Assembly: GCA_937775205.1 (NCBI GenBank)
Contig: CALKBX010000020.1
Span: 23,210-87,209, forward strand
From: an uncultured Verrucomicrobiae bacterium
GTDB lineage: Bacteria > Verrucomicrobiota > Verrucomicrobiia > Limisphaerales > UBA1100
DNA: 64,000 nt
Direction: 5' to 3'
This document shows, in pieces, positions 1 through 8,361 of the stretch (its first letter is position 1; the number at the start of each line of letters is the position of its first letter). Below the pieces are notes generated by a model that was not told the DNA's origin, ran no database searches, and worked only from the letters and a program-made list of their open reading frames with translations. Made by a program: the position numbers and the translations under genes.

Positions 1-56
1 CCACGCAAGGCGCGAGTGATAGAAACGGGGTCAATGACAGCATCTTGGCTGGTCAT
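1..56 (-). CDS. 5' end of an unidentified gene, cut by window edge
   Basis: An ATG overlaps the TGA stop of the DUF1080 gene (ATGA), and the frame stays open to the window edge, giving 18 residues beginning MTSQDAVIDP. The four-base overlap is the translational-coupling arrangement seen elsewhere in this window, which is the main support for a real gene. The fragment is too short to assign to a family, so no function is proposed. Confidence 0.45.
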   Translation of the reverse strand, partial: MTSQDAVIDPVSITRALR

Positions 57-754
57 TTTGCTGAGAGTTCACGGATCTTCAGGCTTCGGAATTCGCACCG
101 GTCGTTGTGATCGGTTAACAAAATGTGGCCGGTGACCTTTTTGCCGAAGCCCTCGAACTTCTTGAACTTGCTCTTGGCCACGCCCGCCAACACGCGCTCG
201 CTGCCCAGCGTGTAGCTCAGCACCTTCTCGCCATTGAGCCAATGCTCCACCTTTTGGCCAGCCACCTTGATGCGCGACTGATTCCATTTATTGATGCGCA
301 CCGGCTCGGCCAGCTTTACCGCGCGCGGCAACACCGCGTAGAACGTTGCGGTTAGGCTCAACGGCTGCTTCAGCCAGAAGCTGTCATCAATCATCTGGTA
401 CTCGTGACCAATAGCGCCGCGCTTCTCGAGCACCATGTACTTGACGCCGTTGTTGCCCTTGGCGCCAACCTTCCACTCCCACGTAAACTCGTAATCCGTC
501 CACGTCCGCCGCGTGAGGAGGTTGCCAGCTTTCTTGCCCTGCAGTTTCACAAGCACCCCTTTCTCAATTGCCCAACCCTCGCCGGTCACATTTTTCTGGC
601 CAAGGTTGCGCCAGTGCTTGTTGATGTTTTTGCCGTCAAAAAGAAGCTGCCAACCGGCCTTTTGCTCGGCCTCGGTCAGCGAGTTGAGTTCACCGGCAAA
701 CAAGCCGGGCACGGAGAAGGAAAGGGCCACAAAAAAAAGCCGCATGGATGTCAT
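53..754 (-). CDS. DUF1080 (3-keto-disaccharide hydrolase-like) secreted protein
   Basis: This 233-residue protein belongs to the PF06439/DUF1080 family, concanavalin-like periplasmic proteins now linked to 3-keto-glycoside cleavage. An N-terminal signal peptide (MRLFFVALSFSVPGLFAG) precedes the typical opening WQLLFDGK, and the family motifs EFTWEWKV, NNGVKYMV and VEHWLNGEKV follow. The ORF track extends it to 889, but the first 45 residues are a shadow of the upstream gene. I chose ATG at 754; ATG at 745 (M4) is an alternative. It is a tandem paralogue of the next gene upstream. Its start codon lies inside the terminator hairpin of that gene, so expression may be limited or driven by read-through. 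The stop overlaps the next start (ATGA). The family call is firm; the substrate is unknown. Confidence 0.85.
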   Translation of the reverse strand: MTSMRLFFVALSFSVPGLFAGELNSLTEAEQKAGWQLLFDGKNINKHWRNLGQKNVTGEGWAIEKGVLVKLQGKKAGNLLTRRTWTDYEFTWEWKVGAKGNNGVKYMVLEKRGAIGHEYQMIDDSFWLKQPLSLTATFYAVLPRAVKLAEPVRINKWNQSRIKVAGQKVEHWLNGEKVLSYTLGSERVLAGVAKSKFKKFEGFGKKVTGHILLTDHNDRCEFRSLKIRELSAK

Positions 755-760
755 GCGGCT
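731..760 (-). terminator. Intrinsic terminator overlapping the downstream start codon
   Basis: Read on the minus strand, a perfect 9-bp stem (AGCCGCATG / CATGCGGCT) with a 5-base loop (ACATC) is followed at once by a run of T. It lies about 30 bases after the stop of the upstream DUF1080 gene. The left arm ends in the ATG of the downstream DUF1080 gene (754) and the right arm holds its second ATG (745); the T-run encodes Phe-Phe of the signal peptide. Confidence 0.8.
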
Positions 761-792
761 TTTGTAAATGGTCTTTGAGGTTTGCGCAAGTT

Positions 793-1485
793 CTACAGCT
801 TTCGCACACGAATAGCCCGGTACCAGACCTCTTCGCCGTGATGCTGGATAACGATATGACCCTGCGGTTGCTCCATGAAACCTTCCCATGTCTTGAATTT
901 GCTCTTCTGGATGTGTGCCTTGATCTCGTCACTGCCCCAAGTGTACTCGACAATCTTCGCGCCATTGAGCCAGTGCTGCACGTTGTTTTTCTTAAACACA
1001 ATGCGCACCTTATTCCATTCGCCAGCCTTGTTGTAAGGCTTGTCCTTCATCCCTTTACCAATGAGTTCGTAGAGTGAGCCTGCCGTGCGCAGGGGAAAGC
1101 GGATTTTTCCATCTGGATGCCGCTCATCATCCAGTACTTGAAGCTCCGGCCCCGTGACATAAGCCGGCTTTTTCTGTTCCAACACGCGGTACATAATACC
1201 GCTGTTGCCCCCAGGGGAGACCTTCCATTCGCATTCAAATTCGAAATCAGTAAAGCTCATGTCCGTCGCGAGGTCACGCGGCTTGCCGCCTTTGCCACGA
1301 GGAATGGTTTTTATGGTGCCATTCTCCACCTTCCATCCGTCATCAGGGAATCCCTTCTGGCCGTAACCACGAAGACCCGTAACTGTTTTTCCATCGAACA
1401 GTGTGATCCATTTGCCCGCGCCTTGCGCCGAGAGATTCAACGCCAGAAACAGGGCGCCCGCCAGAAGTGCATTTGTCTTTTTCAT
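793..1485 (-). CDS. DUF1080 (3-keto-disaccharide hydrolase-like) secreted protein
   Basis: This 230-residue exported protein has a clear signal peptide (MKKTNALLAGALFLALNLSAQGA) followed by the DUF1080 core: WITLFDGKTVTG, FEFECEWKV, GNSGIMYRV, GPELQVLDD, VQHWLNGAKIVEY and a C-terminal GHIVIQHHGEEVWYRAIRV. The length is usual for a single-domain family member. In Planctomycetes and Verrucomicrobia these proteins accompany Gfo/Idh oxidoreductases and cytochrome-bearing proteins in glycoside degradation. Here the gene starts 12 bases after the stop of the cytochrome/PA14 gene and is followed by its own intrinsic terminator. Family assignment is firm; the sugar substrate cannot be read from the sequence. 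Confidence 0.9.
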   Translation of the reverse strand: MKKTNALLAGALFLALNLSAQGAGKWITLFDGKTVTGLRGYGQKGFPDDGWKVENGTIKTIPRGKGGKPRDLATDMSFTDFEFECEWKVSPGGNSGIMYRVLEQKKPAYVTGPELQVLDDERHPDGKIRFPLRTAGSLYELIGKGMKDKPYNKAGEWNKVRIVFKKNNVQHWLNGAKIVEYTWGSDEIKAHIQKSKFKTWEGFMEQPQGHIVIQHHGEEVWYRAIRVRKL

Positions 1486-1497
1486 TTAAAAATTGGG

Positions 1498-3440
1498 CTA
1501 CTGCATCACGGGGATTTTCATTTTATTGCCTAGCAAAAGGTACTGGCGAATCGCCTCGATTTGTTTCTTGGCGTCGCCCTCCAGCACATCGACGAGCACG
1601 CTGCGGGCGTCTTTGTCGAAGTAAGTCGGCATACGAGTTTGCGGATCCACTCGCAAAGGGTCGAGCATCCAGCGCAGGAAAAACTCCGGCTGCAGCCGCG
1701 CGCCCACTTGGGCGAAGTTGATGCCTTGCGCTTCGAAGACCTGCAGCGGCTCGCGATTTTTCACGCCGTGACAGGCGATGCAGGAAAAGCCGCCGTCCAC
1801 GCCCACAAGTTGCCGGCCCACCTCGGCGAGCTTAGCATTCACCGCCGCCGGTTCCGGCACAGTTCGGGGCGCGTACCCGTGCGCTTGGGCGAGGCCTTGC
1901 GCCAGCGGCTTGGCGCGCGCGGGGAAGGCGGGCATGCGATGGGGCAACCACGGGCGCGGGCGCGGCTTGATGTAGCCCGCGAGCAGCAACTGCATCCACT
2001 CGGGCCGGAGCTTGAGGCCGATGAGATCGAGCTTGGCGAAGCCATCGAGTTCGCCGTGGCAGGCGTTGCAATTGAGCACGCGGATTTGGCGCCGGGCAAA
2101 CTCGGCGGGCTCATGGCGCTGGAGCGACTGGCGGTCGGTGGCGGCAAAGGCGCGCAGCGCGGCGCGTTGGGCGGGGGCGAAACCGAAGTGCGGCGACTTT
2201 CCATCGGCTCGTCGGCGAGGCAACCGCTCCTTCCATTTGTCGACAGTCAACGCGCTGAGCTTGGGTGCGGTGAATTTATTTTCGCCCTTGTGATTATGGC
2301 AATTGATGCAGCCGAGGGTGGTAATAATTTTTTGCCGTGCGCGATGGCGGCGATGTCTTCATCGATCTTCGGCTCGGCGTGGGCCGGGGCCTTGACGCGC
2401 AGCCATTGAGAAATATCCCACGCCTCCTTGGCGGTGAGGGCAAACTTCGGCATTCGCGTCCACGCATAATGAGTGTCCGGCGCGCGCAGAAAATCGACCA
2501 GCTCGCCCTCGGGAAATTTTCGGTTCACGTGATTGAGGGAAAGTTTGCCGTCCACCGCCGCCGCGCCGGGGAGCGTGTGGCAACCGGCGCAGTTGAGTTG
2601 ACTCACCAATTCCTCGCCCGCTTCGAGGTCGGGTTTCGGATATTCCACCGCCGGGTTGGGTGGGCCCTTGAGGGTTTCCAAATACGCGGCAATGGCGGCG
2701 GCATCGGCGGGGGCGGTCTCGCCGTGCAAGAGCTTGGGCATGCGCGCGGTTTTGCGTTGGGCTTTGGGATCGAGAATCCATTCGGCCATCCAATCGCGAT
2801 GCCGTCGATCGCCGATGGCCGCAAAGCCGGGGCCGCTCATAGCCAGTTCCGGAATGCCCGCGCCTTCGCTGGCGTGACAGCGTTGGCAGCTGTATTCGAT
2901 GAAAATTTCGCGGCCGTTTTCCACGAGACTCGCCCGCGCGAGCGGCGCGCCGGGCAGATGCGTGAGCTGGCCGCTACGGATGGGTTCGTGCGGAAGCGGT
3001 TTGTCGGGCCGTTCACTCCAGAAAATCCGCAACTGCGCATCACCCTTGCCGGGGCTGGCATAGGTGACCTTGATGGCGTTGGCACCTTTGTTGAGCCGCA
3101 CGGTTTTAATTTTAGCTTCGGCCCCGCCGCCGATACCTTTGAGATCGAGCAATACGGCGTTGTTAACCTCGAGCTTCACACCGCCTTTGCCAGTAGCGTG
3201 AAAAGAATAATCACCGCGCAAATCGATGTTCACAAACCCCTCGAAAGTGGCCGTGAACTGTCCCGCGGGCGCAAAAGGCGAAGGCGATTGGCCGGCGGGC
3301 ACGTACAGCCAAAGATTCGGCACCACCGTCGCCACCGTCGCCTCGCCCACCCGCCAAGTGAGCGCCAAGCCCGGCTGCGGCTCCGCGGCGGGCGAATAAT
3401 TCGCCGCGGCGACCAAGAAAATAAGGGCAAATTTTCGCAT
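1498..3440 (-). CDS. PA14-like, five-haem cytochrome c protein (one frameshift)
   Basis: Two ORFs (2247-3440 and 1498-2250) form one gene split by a single-base lesion in the A6 tract at 2328-2333 on the coding strand. With one A added the frame reads GKKIITTLGCINCH and then continues into the second ORF, which otherwise begins at an unlikely TTG inside the domain. The repaired product is about 647 residues: signal peptide (MRKFALIFLVAAANYSPAAE), a PA14-like beta region (about residues 25-150), then five c-type haem sites CQRCH, CAGCH, CINCH, CNACH and CIACH. It is probably a periplasmic electron carrier or dehydrogenase partner. The frame shown for 2247-3440 extends upstream to 3524, but ATG 3440 gives the signal peptide. 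I call it a CDS because all five haem motifs are intact. Confidence 0.8.
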
Positions 3441-3512
3441 GAAACAGCGTGGAGGAGTGATAACGGATGAAGCGGCCGGAGGCAATAAAATCCAATGAAG
3501 CCTTGAGATTTC

Positions 3513-3541
3513 TTGACGCTTCATTGCCGCGCCTCTACTTT
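3513..3541 (+). promoter_or_regulatory. Sigma70-like promoter for trigger factor
   Basis: TTGACG and TACTTT are separated by 17 bases. The predicted transcript start is about 20 bases before the GTG at 3569, which supports the GTG rather than the upstream ATG at 3467 as the translation start. Confidence 0.6.
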
Positions 3542-3568
3542 GAGCGCCCCCCCAAATTGGGATTTATC

Positions 3569-4942
3569 GTGAATGTAAAAGTTGAAATAATCGAACTGGC
3601 GCCGTGCAAGAAGCAGCTGCGCTTTGAACTACCGGCGGAAGACGTGGACGCTGCGTTTGCGAAAGTGACGAGCACGTTTCGCAAACAGGCCAATCTGCCG
3701 GGCTATCGCAAGGGCAAAGCACCGGAGGCCAAAGTGGCGGCACAGTTTGCCGACAAAATTCAGGATCAAGTGCGCGAGCAGTTGCTCAATGACTGCTATC
3801 GCAAAGGGTTGGAGGATAACAAAATCCGTCCGCTGCTGCAGCCGGAGGTGGAGGAGGTCAACTTCAAACGCGGTGAGGCGTTGAATTTTTTGGCCACGGT
3901 GGAAACCGCGCCAGATTTTGAAATGCCTGAGTACAAAGGATTGCCCGCCAAGAAACCGAAGCTGGAAGTCGCCGACGCCGACGTGGACAACGCGCTGAAC
4001 AAACTCCGCGAAGGCCGCGCGGAATACAAGGAACAGGAGCGCGGCACGCAAGCAGGCGATTATGTGGTGGTGAGCTTCACCGGCACCAGCGACGGCAAGC
4101 CGCTCACGGATTTCTCGCCCACCGCGCGCGGGATGACCAAGCAGGAAAATTTTCCGCTGCACGTGCACGCCGATGAGCACGATCATTTTATTCCCGGCTT
4201 CACCAAACAACTCATCGGCGCCAAGCCCGGCGAGGAACGCACGGTGACGGTCACCATCCCCGACGAGTTTCCCAGCCAACCGAAGTTGCAGGGGCTAAAC
4301 GTGATTTACGAAGTGAAGGTGATGCAGGTGAAAGAAAAGGTGCTGCCCGAATTGACTGATGAGTTTGCCAAAAGCTGGGAAGCGGAGAGCGTAGAAAAAT
4401 TGCGCGAAGGCGTGCGGGACGATCTGAAATCCAATCAAGAAGGCGAGGCGATGCGCGTGGTGCGCGCGCAGGTGCACGAGGAGCTAATGAAAAAAGTGAG
4501 CTTCGCCGTGCCCGAACCCGTGCAACAAAACGAGCTGCGCATCGTGGTGGAAAGCATGGTACGCACGCGCCGCGCCGGTGGAGCATCGGAGGAAGATATT
4601 GAGAAAGCCAAAGAGCAAATCACCGCCGAGGCCAACCCCATCGCCATGGATCGCGCGCGTTGGTTTTTCATACACCCTCTCATTGCCGAGACGGAAAAGG
4701 TGGAGGTCAGCCGCGAGGAAGTGCTGCGCGTCATCGCGATGCAAGCCCAGCAAATGGGCAAAGATCCCCAGCAACACGTGAAAGAACTGGCCGACAACAA
4801 TCAGATCAGCGCCATCCAAAACCAAATCCGCGAGCAAAAAGTCATCGAGCTCATCGCCGAACACGCCGAGATCGAACTGGTCGACCCACCCGAGCCGGAC
4901 CCCGCCGAGCACGATCACGACCATGGTCACTCACACGGATGA
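3569..4942 (+). CDS. tig: Trigger factor, ribosome-associated chaperone / prolyl isomerase
   Basis: Trigger factor binds the ribosome exit tunnel and folds nascent chains. From GTG 3569 the protein is 457 residues. The N-terminal ribosome-binding domain carries the signature loop GYRKGKAP (about 45-52), the FKBP-type PPIase domain starts near GDYVVVSFTG, and the alpha-helical C-terminal arms follow. I preferred GTG 3569 over ATG 3467 because the typical N-terminus (MNVKVEIIEL) begins there and a good promoter lies between the two. The C-terminus ends in a His/Asp tail (HDHDHGHSHG) not usual for the family and likely to bind metal ions. The gene diverges from the cytochrome gene and is not followed by clpP or clpX, its common neighbours. 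Confidence 0.95.
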   Translation: MNVKVEIIELAPCKKQLRFELPAEDVDAAFAKVTSTFRKQANLPGYRKGKAPEAKVAAQFADKIQDQVREQLLNDCYRKGLEDNKIRPLLQPEVEEVNFKRGEALNFLATVETAPDFEMPEYKGLPAKKPKLEVADADVDNALNKLREGRAEYKEQERGTQAGDYVVVSFTGTSDGKPLTDFSPTARGMTKQENFPLHVHADEHDHFIPGFTKQLIGAKPGEERTVTVTIPDEFPSQPKLQGLNVIYEVKVMQVKEKVLPELTDEFAKSWEAESVEKLREGVRDDLKSNQEGEAMRVVRAQVHEELMKKVSFAVPEPVQQNELRIVVESMVRTRRAGGASEEDIEKAKEQITAEANPIAMDRARWFFIHPLIAETEKVEVSREEVLRVIAMQAQQMGKDPQQHVKELADNNQISAIQNQIREQKVIELIAEHAEIELVDPPEPDPAEHDHDHGHSHG

Positions 4943-4966
4943 CACAGGAAATTTCAGAATCGTGCA

Positions 4967-4994
4967 TTGACGCCCACGCGCAACCCCCTATCCT
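4967..4994 (+). promoter_or_regulatory. Promoter with almost no leader before the lipoprotein gene
   Basis: TTGACG and TATCCT are 16 bases apart. The -10 box ends 7 bases before ATG 5002, so transcription would start at or next to the A of the start codon, implying a leaderless mRNA. No Shine-Dalgarno is visible. Confidence 0.45.
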
Positions 4995-5001
4995 TTTGCC
5001 T

Positions 5002-5729
5002 ATGAAACCCACACTACTGCACGCCCTATTTCCTACGTTACTGTTGAGCTTGCTGCTCAGCGCGGGCTGTAAAAAAGACAAAGAAGCCGACGCTGAAGAA
5101 GACGATGGCAAACAATCCACCGCCTCCGAAGGCGGTGGTGATCCCGGCGGCGGTGGTGGGACCGGAGGAATGGGACCGGGTGGTGGTGGTCCTGGAGGAA
5201 TGGGACCGGGTGGTGGTGGTCCTGGAGGAATGGAACCGGGTGGTGGTGGTCCTGGAGGAATGGGACCGGGTGGAGGCCAACAACCTGTGAGGCTCGACCC
5301 CAATCAACCTCAGGCTCCGCAAATGATTTGGACTGTGAACACCGGTCGCCGCCAATCTCCAGGCTTGGATATTCGCACAATCTATTTGGGTAAACCCGCC
5401 AGCACAATTCAGCAGGCTTTTGGAAGCCCGACGGATGCAAAGTTGGTGGGTACCAACGGAGTATGGACTTATCCCGGAATGAAAATTCGTGACGCCCAAG
5501 GAAAGACCTACAATGCCGTAAGATTTACCATCCAACCCGTCCCCAACGGCGGCGGAAAAGTAATCGCGATTGATGTAATCCCCGGCGCAATTGCCGGAGC
5601 TGTGGGGGGCGGTGGCCCCGGCGGCGGTGGCCCTGTGGATTTCCGGGTGGAGGTCCGGGCGGCGGTCCGGGCGGCTGGTGGGCCGGGTGCGGCCCCGGCG
5701 AGCAAAAGGGTGGACCGAGCGCACCATAA
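5002..5729 (+). CDS. Gly/Pro/Met-repeat lipoprotein (frameshifted near its C-terminus)
   Basis: The N-terminus is a lipoprotein signal (LLLSLLLSAGC, Cys23) followed by an acidic stretch and four near-identical 10-residue GGMGPGGGGP repeats. A small globular region (LDIRTIYLGKPAST, FGSPTDAKLVG, GVWTYPGMKI, KVIAIDV) resembles SmpA/BamE-type beta domains in layout, though this is only an impression. The database frame runs to 5880, past a strong terminator and into the convergent aroF gene. Restoring one G near 5634 (CCTGTGGA to CCTGGTGGA) instead continues the Gly/Pro pattern and stops at TAA 5729, 23 bases before the terminator. The restored product is about 242 residues. Probable envelope protein of unknown function. 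Confidence 0.7.
5164..5274 (+). repeat. 30-bp tandem repeat inside the lipoprotein gene
   Basis: About 3.7 copies of a 30-base unit that encodes GGMGPGGGGP. Copies 1 and 2 are identical, copy 3 has GAACCG for GGACCG (Gly to Glu), and the last copy is partial. In-frame, so copy number changes would lengthen or shorten the low-complexity arm without breaking the gene. Confidence 0.9.
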
Positions 5730-5752
5730 CCTTTCCAAAAATAAAAATTCAC

Positions 5753-5777
5753 GCGCGGCGAGTGCCGCGCTTTTTTT
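5753..5777 (+). terminator. Intrinsic terminator between convergent genes
   Basis: A perfect 7-bp GC stem (GCGCGGC / GCCGCGC) with loop GAGT is followed by seven T. It ends the lipoprotein transcript. On the minus strand the same hairpin lies after the aroF stop (5784) and is followed by a T-rich stretch, so it may serve both genes. Confidence 0.85.
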
Positions 5778-5783
5778 GTGCCG

Positions 5784-6905
5784 TTATGCGAACCGGCCGG
5801 CCAAGGCCGAGTGCGCTTCGCGCAAGACCATCTCGGTGGTGGCCCAGTCCACGCAGCCGTCGGTAATGCTCACGCCGTAATCCAATTCCTCCAACGGCAC
5901 CGGAAATTTCTGCGCGCCCGCGTTCAAATTGCTTTCCAACATCACGGAATGAATATGGCGATTGCCGTCACCGATTTGCCCCAGCACATCCGCCAGCACT
6001 GCCGGTTGCCGTTCGGGATCTTTGCCGCTGTTGCCGTGGCTGCAATCAATCATCACCGACGGCGTAAGCCCCGCCTTCTCCGAAGCCGTCACCGCGCGCG
6101 CCACGTGTTCGGCGGAATAATTTGGGCCACTACTGCCGCCGCGCAAAATCAATTGGCAATCCGGATTGCCACGAGTGGTCACCGCGCTGGCGCGGCCCTC
6201 GGCGGTGATGCCCAAAAATGTTTGCTCTTGCTTGGCCGCCACGATGGCGTTCACCGCCACGTCGCAATCACCCGCCGTGGAATTTTTGAACCCCACCGGC
6301 ATCGACAGGCCACTGGCCATTTGCCGATGCGTTTGGCTCTCCACGGTTCGCGCACCGATGGCCGCCCAGCACAGCGAATCCGCAATGTACTGCGGCGTGA
6401 TGGGATCCAGTAATTCCGTAGCCGTCGGCAGGCCGAGCTCCAGCACTTCGCCCAAAAACTCGCGGGCAATTCGCAGGCCGGCGGGGATGTCGCACGTGCC
6501 GTTGAGATACGGATCCATAATCAACCCCTTCCAGCCGAGCGTGGTGCGCGGTTTTTCAAAATAAACGCGCATCAAAATCAGCAGCCGATCATTCAGCTCA
6601 TCGGCCAGCGCCTTGAGTTTGGCGGCGTACTCGCGGCCCGCTTTCAAATCGTGAATGGAACACGGGCCAACCACCGCGATGAGGCGTGGATCTTCGCCGT
6701 GGATGATGGCGTGCAGTTCGCGCCGCACTTGCGTCACAAATTCGGTTTGCGCTTCCGTGCGCGGCAGCTCCGCCACCAGCGCGGCCGGACTCGGCAGCAC
6801 CTCGGAGGAAACAACGCGGATGTCGGTTACTCGTTGCAAGGGGCGGGAATAAACATCATTCGGCTGGGTCTTGTAAAGCCCGCAGCACTTCGGGGTCGCG
6901 CACAT
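5784..6905 (-). CDS. aroF: 3-deoxy-7-phosphoheptulonate (DAHP) synthase, class I
   Basis: Condenses phosphoenolpyruvate and erythrose 4-phosphate in the first step of the shikimate pathway. It is an AroF/G/H-type enzyme of 373 residues with GPCSIHD, KPRTTLGWKGL, ESQTHRQMASGL, KNSTAGD and DCSHGNSGKD, all diagnostic motifs. The start is uncertain. ATG 6905 overlaps the upstream nucleotidyltransferase by 50 bases and adds an N-terminus rich in Cys/Lys without family similarity. TTG at 6839 would give the usual length and start just after the upstream stop. I list the longer form. Gene symbol is for the family; the feedback-inhibition type (Phe, Tyr or Trp) cannot be assigned. Confidence 0.9.
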   Translation of the reverse strand: MCATPKCCGLYKTQPNDVYSRPLQRVTDIRVVSSEVLPSPAALVAELPRTEAQTEFVTQVRRELHAIIHGEDPRLIAVVGPCSIHDLKAGREYAAKLKALADELNDRLLILMRVYFEKPRTTLGWKGLIMDPYLNGTCDIPAGLRIAREFLGEVLELGLPTATELLDPITPQYIADSLCWAAIGARTVESQTHRQMASGLSMPVGFKNSTAGDCDVAVNAIVAAKQEQTFLGITAEGRASAVTTRGNPDCQLILRGGSSGPNYSAEHVARAVTASEKAGLTPSVMIDCSHGNSGKDPERQPAVLADVLGQIGDGNRHIHSVMLESNLNAGAQKFPVPLEELDYGVSITDGCVDWATTEMVLREAHSALAGRFA

Positions 6906-7608
6906 CCACCCAGCGACCAGCGATTTCTAGCCCGGCGATGGGCTCGCCGACCGTGAGCATCGCGGTCAACGCATCGGTTAACTCATACTCACCGCGAGGC
7001 GATTTTTCCAAACGCGCCGTGTGTTGGAAAAGCATCGGCCGGAAAATATAAATCCCCGCATTGTACCAAGCCGTCTCGCTATCCTTCAAAAAATTTTCCG
7101 ACCGCAATTCGTCCAGTTGCGCTTCCGAAGGTTTCTCCACCAAATGATTCAAACAAAACGCCTCATCAAAAAAGAATAACCCGCCCTTCGTCACATCCTC
7201 GCTGCCCGTCACCGTCACCAAGCCCGAAAATTCGCCCTTGCCCCAACGCTCGAGCATTTTCTGATACGTCTCCGGCTTCACCAAAATATCGCCATACGTC
7301 AGCAAAAACGCATCGTCGCCCACAAAGTCTCTCGCCAACTCCGGCGCTTTCCCCGTCCCATCCTGCACGGTCTGCCGCGCATAAGAAATGCTAACCCCAA
7401 ATTCCGCCCCATCGCCAAAGTGCGATTCGATTACCTCTGCCTTCCAACCGGTGATAACACAAAACTCAATCACCCCCGCTTCGCGCAGGCCGGTAACGAT
7501 GTGCTCCAAAATCGGCCGCCCCTCCACTGGCAGCATCGGTTTCGGCACCTCGTCCGTGAGCCCGCCCATGCGAGTACCTTTGCCAGCGGCTAAGATGACG
7601 GCTTTCAT
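6856..7608 (-). CDS. Sugar-1-phosphate nucleotidyltransferase
   Basis: Rossmann-like nucleotidyltransferase of 250 residues that would activate a sugar phosphate or phosphoalcohol with an NTP. The N-terminal signature MKAVILAAGKGTRMGGLTD, followed by KPMLPVEGRPILEHI and the metal Asp in LLTYGDILV, places it in the GlmU-N/RmlA/mannose-1-phosphate guanylyltransferase superfamily. There is no C-terminal left-handed beta-helix, so it is not full-length GlmU. The ORF track starts at TTG 7614; ATG 7608 matches the conserved N-terminus and lies 6 bases after the gpmA stop. Co-transcription with gpmA is likely. Nucleotide and sugar specificity are not determinable. Confidence 0.85.
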   Translation of the reverse strand: MKAVILAAGKGTRMGGLTDEVPKPMLPVEGRPILEHIVTGLREAGVIEFCVITGWKAEVIESHFGDGAEFGVSISYARQTVQDGTGKAPELARDFVGDDAFLLTYGDILVKPETYQKMLERWGKGEFSGLVTVTGSEDVTKGGLFFFDEAFCLNHLVEKPSEAQLDELRSENFLKDSETAWYNAGIYIFRPMLFQHTARLEKSPRGEYELTDALTAMLTVGEPIAGLEIAGRWVDVRDPEVLRALQDPAE

Positions 7609-7614
7609 CGCCAA

Positions 7615-8361
7615 TTACTTCGCCTTTCCTTGACTCGCCACTGCGTCCATCGCGGCCTTCACAGCTTCCTCGTCGCCGAGGTAATAGTTTTTAATCGGTT
7701 TCAAATCTTCGTCCAGTTCGTACACGAGCGGCATTCCGGTGGGGATGTTGAGTTTCAAAATGGCTTCGTCGGAAACGTCATCGAGATATTTCACCAACGC
7801 TCGGAGGCTGTTGCCGTGGGCGGCGATGATGACGCGTTTGCCGGCCTTGATTTCTGGCGCAATGGTTTCGTGCCAATATGGGAGGAAGCGGTCGACCGTG
7901 TCCGCAAGGCATTCGGTGAGCGGCTGCTGGGCCTCGGTGAGATTGGCGTAGCGCGCGTCGTTGCCGGGCCAGCGCGCGTCACTTTTTTCTAACGCGGGCG
8001 GCGGAACATCGTAGGCGCGCCGCCAAATGAGTACTTGTTCTTCGCCGTGCTTCTCGGCGGTCTCGGATTTATTGAGGCCCTGCAACGCGCCGTAGTGGCG
8101 TTCGTTCAGCCGCCAATCGCGCCGCACGGGGAGCCACATTTGGTCCAGCTCATCCAGCGCAATCCACAACGTGCGAATAGCGCGCTTGAGCAATGAAGTG
8201 TGGGCTTGGTCGAAAACGAAGCCGTTTTCCTTGAGCACACGACCCGCCGCCTTGGCCTCTTCGCGGCCTTGATCGGTGAGATCCACATCGTGCCAACCGG
8301 TGAATCGATTGTCCAAATTCCATTGTGACTGTCCGTGACGCAGTAAAACTAATTTATGCAT
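7615..8361 (-). CDS. gpmA: 2,3-bisphosphoglycerate-dependent phosphoglycerate mutase
   Basis: Interconverts 3- and 2-phosphoglycerate in glycolysis. The 248-residue length and motifs are those of d[23 protein letters not shown] with the catalytic His, [23 protein letters not shown] and [14 protein letters not shown] with the second His. It heads the minus-strand group that continues with the nucleotidyltransferase and DAHP synthase. Its ATG overlaps by two bases the annotated ATG of the divergent ygfZ gene, so either that start is wrong or both promoters lie inside coding sequence. Confidence 0.95.
   Translation of the reverse strand: MHKLVLLRHGQSQWNLDNRFTGWHDVDLTDQGREEAKAAGRVLKENGFVFDQAHTSLLKRAIRTLWIALDELDQMWLPVRRDWRLNERHYGALQGLNKSETAEKHGEEQVLIWRRAYDVPPPALEKSDARWPGNDARYANLTEAQQPLTECLADTVDRFLPYWHETIAPEIKAGKRVIIAAHGNSLRALVKYLDDVSDEAILKLNIPTGMPLVYELDEDLKPIKNYYLGDEEAVKAAMDAVASQGKAK

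Noticed and set aside
755-889. N-terminal extension of the second DUF1080 ORF to 889
   Set aside because: It lies in the upstream DUF1080 gene in another frame and precedes the signal peptide; the hydrophobic leader begins at ATG 754/745.
2328-2333. Programmed -1 frameshifting at the A6 tract of the cytochrome gene
   Set aside because: The zero-frame context is C AAA AAA T, so the P-site tRNA would mispair on slipping, and no stimulatory hairpin is obvious. Several similar lesions in the window favour assembly indels.
4660-5001. Upstream part of ORF 4660-5880
   Set aside because: It overlaps trigger factor in another frame; the lipoprotein signal starts at 5002.
5164-5274. CRISPR-like array
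   Set aside because: Units are contiguous without spacers and encode Gly/Pro repeats in frame.
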